Below, piece by piece: positions 4,887-5,393 of a stretch of DNA of 5,393 nucleotides. A model generated the notes under the pieces. That model ran no database searches. It saw nothing but the letters and a program-made list of their open reading frames with translations, and was not told where the DNA came from. Source of the DNA: DATILL01 sp035476575 (GTDB lineage Bacteria > Actinomycetota > Actinomycetes > Mycobacteriales > JACQDL01); the NCBI GenBank assembly GCA_035476575.1, contig DATILL010000075.1, positions 1-5,393 of the forward strand, in the 5' to 3' direction. The number at the start of each line of letters is the position of its first letter. Position 1 is the stretch's first letter. A program made the translations under genes and the position numbers.

Positions 4887-5393
4887 CTCTGGCATGGGTG
4901 CTACGGGTAGTGGCAGGCCGGTCGACATCTATGCGCGGCTGTCGCGGGCGGTGGATGGTGACTGGATCAACGTTGATGAGCAGGAGGAGATGGGGCGGGA
5001 GGCGTTGGCGCGTCGGGGGGTGCCGGTGGGTGAGGTGTTCAAGGACAACTCCAAGTCGGCGTGGAACCCGAAGGTGGTGCGGCCGGACTGGGACCGGCTG
5101 ATGCGCCGGTTGGAGTCGGGTGTCTCGGGTGGGGTGTGGGTGCTGGACCTGACTCGGTGGACGCGGAAGGTGTTGGAGGGTGAGCGGCTGTTGGAGCTCG
5201 CGTCGCGGGGGGTGCGGGTGTGGTCGCACTCGGGTGAGTACGACCTGACCACGGCTGATGGGCGTAAGGCGTTCCGGGATGCGGTCGTAACTGCTGCGGC
5301 GGAGTCGGACAAGATCAGTGAGCGGTCGGCGCGGGGGAAACGTAGGCGGGCCCGGCGGGGGCGGCTGAATGGTGGGGTGCGGGGGTATGGGAT
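4886..5393 (+). mobile_element. Left end of a probable integrative element (prophage or AICE-like)
   Basis: The stretch right of the candidate junction holds only the 5' part of a large serine recombinase reading inward. Such enzymes integrate phages and conjugative elements into host genes. Its plus-strand composition (G/T-rich codons such as GTG, GGT, CGG, TTG) differs from the C-ending codons of the core genes. The element's cargo and other end lie outside the window, so its type cannot be told. Confidence 0.4.
4894..5393 (+). CDS. Large serine recombinase (site-specific integrase), N-terminal part
   Basis: The reading frame is open from ATG 4894 to the window end, giving 166 residues of a protein that should be roughly 450-550. 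Residues 11-148 are a resolvase/invertase catalytic domain: DIYARLS with Arg15 and the nucleophile Ser17; DNSKSAW (51-57); VLDLTRWTR with Arg88 and Arg91, matching the conserved DRLxR arginines of the family though the Asp before the first Arg is replaced by Thr87; then EYDLTTADGRKAFRD (115-129) and AAAESDKISER, the long E-helix. The last visible residues (RGRLNGGVRGYG) are where the recombinase domain of large serine integrases begins. Serine recombinases cut both strands at a two-base crossover through a phosphoserine bond and rejoin after subunit rotation. A GTG at 4822 is in frame but would add residues antisense to the regulator stub, so ATG 4894 is preferred; it has no ribosome site. The assignment is firm; completeness cannot be judged. 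Confidence 0.9.
   Translation, partial: MGATGSGRPVDIYARLSRAVDGDWINVDEQEEMGREALARRGVPVGEVFKDNSKSAWNPKVVRPDWDRLMRRLESGVSGGVWVLDLTRWTRKVLEGERLLELASRGVRVWSHSGEYDLTTADGRKAFRDAVVTAAAESDKISERSARGKRRRARRGRLNGGVRGYG

Noticed and set aside
4873..5312. Minus-strand frames opposite the recombinase
   Set aside because: Antisense to a clear serine recombinase domain; only the part left of about 4872 resembles a regulator.
1..5393. CRISPR array or tandem repeats
   Set aside because: No regularly spaced repeat of useful length was seen.

Overview
The window is very GC-rich DNA with strongly G/C-biased third codon positions. Protein sequences and gene order suggest an actinomycete, probably Micromonosporaceae; that placement is inferred from family resemblance, not from a marker gene. 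It has a conserved-looking chromosomal core (about 163-4363) with mobile DNA on both sides.

Left edge (1-124): the last codons of an IS982-like transposase on the plus strand. A one-base deletion has replaced its usual C-terminus. Core, minus strand: a DEAD-box RNA helicase (3423 down to 1675), a YfcE-type metallophosphoesterase (1675-1178) whose ATG shares one base with the helicase stop, then, after a 76-base gap with a strong dyad, a cytoplasmic-looking S1C (HtrA-like) serine protease with a PDZ domain (1101-163). Core, plus strand: a ferritin-like, MiaE-type protein (3692-4363) divergent from the helicase. Helicase and MiaE-like protein suggest an RNA-metabolism theme; the protease adds protein quality control. 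Both divergent genes have their best Shine-Dalgarno sequence in front of a CTG codon.

Right side: 4364-4692 has no convincing long gene but is packed with inverted repeats and holds a 15-codon ORF whose Shine-Dalgarno sits in a predicted hairpin loop. Next comes the C-terminal stub of an XRE-type helix-turn-helix regulator (minus, 4872-4693), cut off where the N-terminal half of a large serine recombinase begins (plus, 4894 to window end). Exactly at this junction is an imperfect dyad with a central TT (4870-4885), overlapped by a -10-like TAACAT seven bases before the recombinase ATG. My reading is that an integrative element inserted into the regulator gene: 4870-4885 would be one attachment-site junction, the recombinase would be expressed from a leaderless transcript, and the element would continue past the right edge. 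This junction and the structured region to its left deserve most attention. I found no proven novel system.
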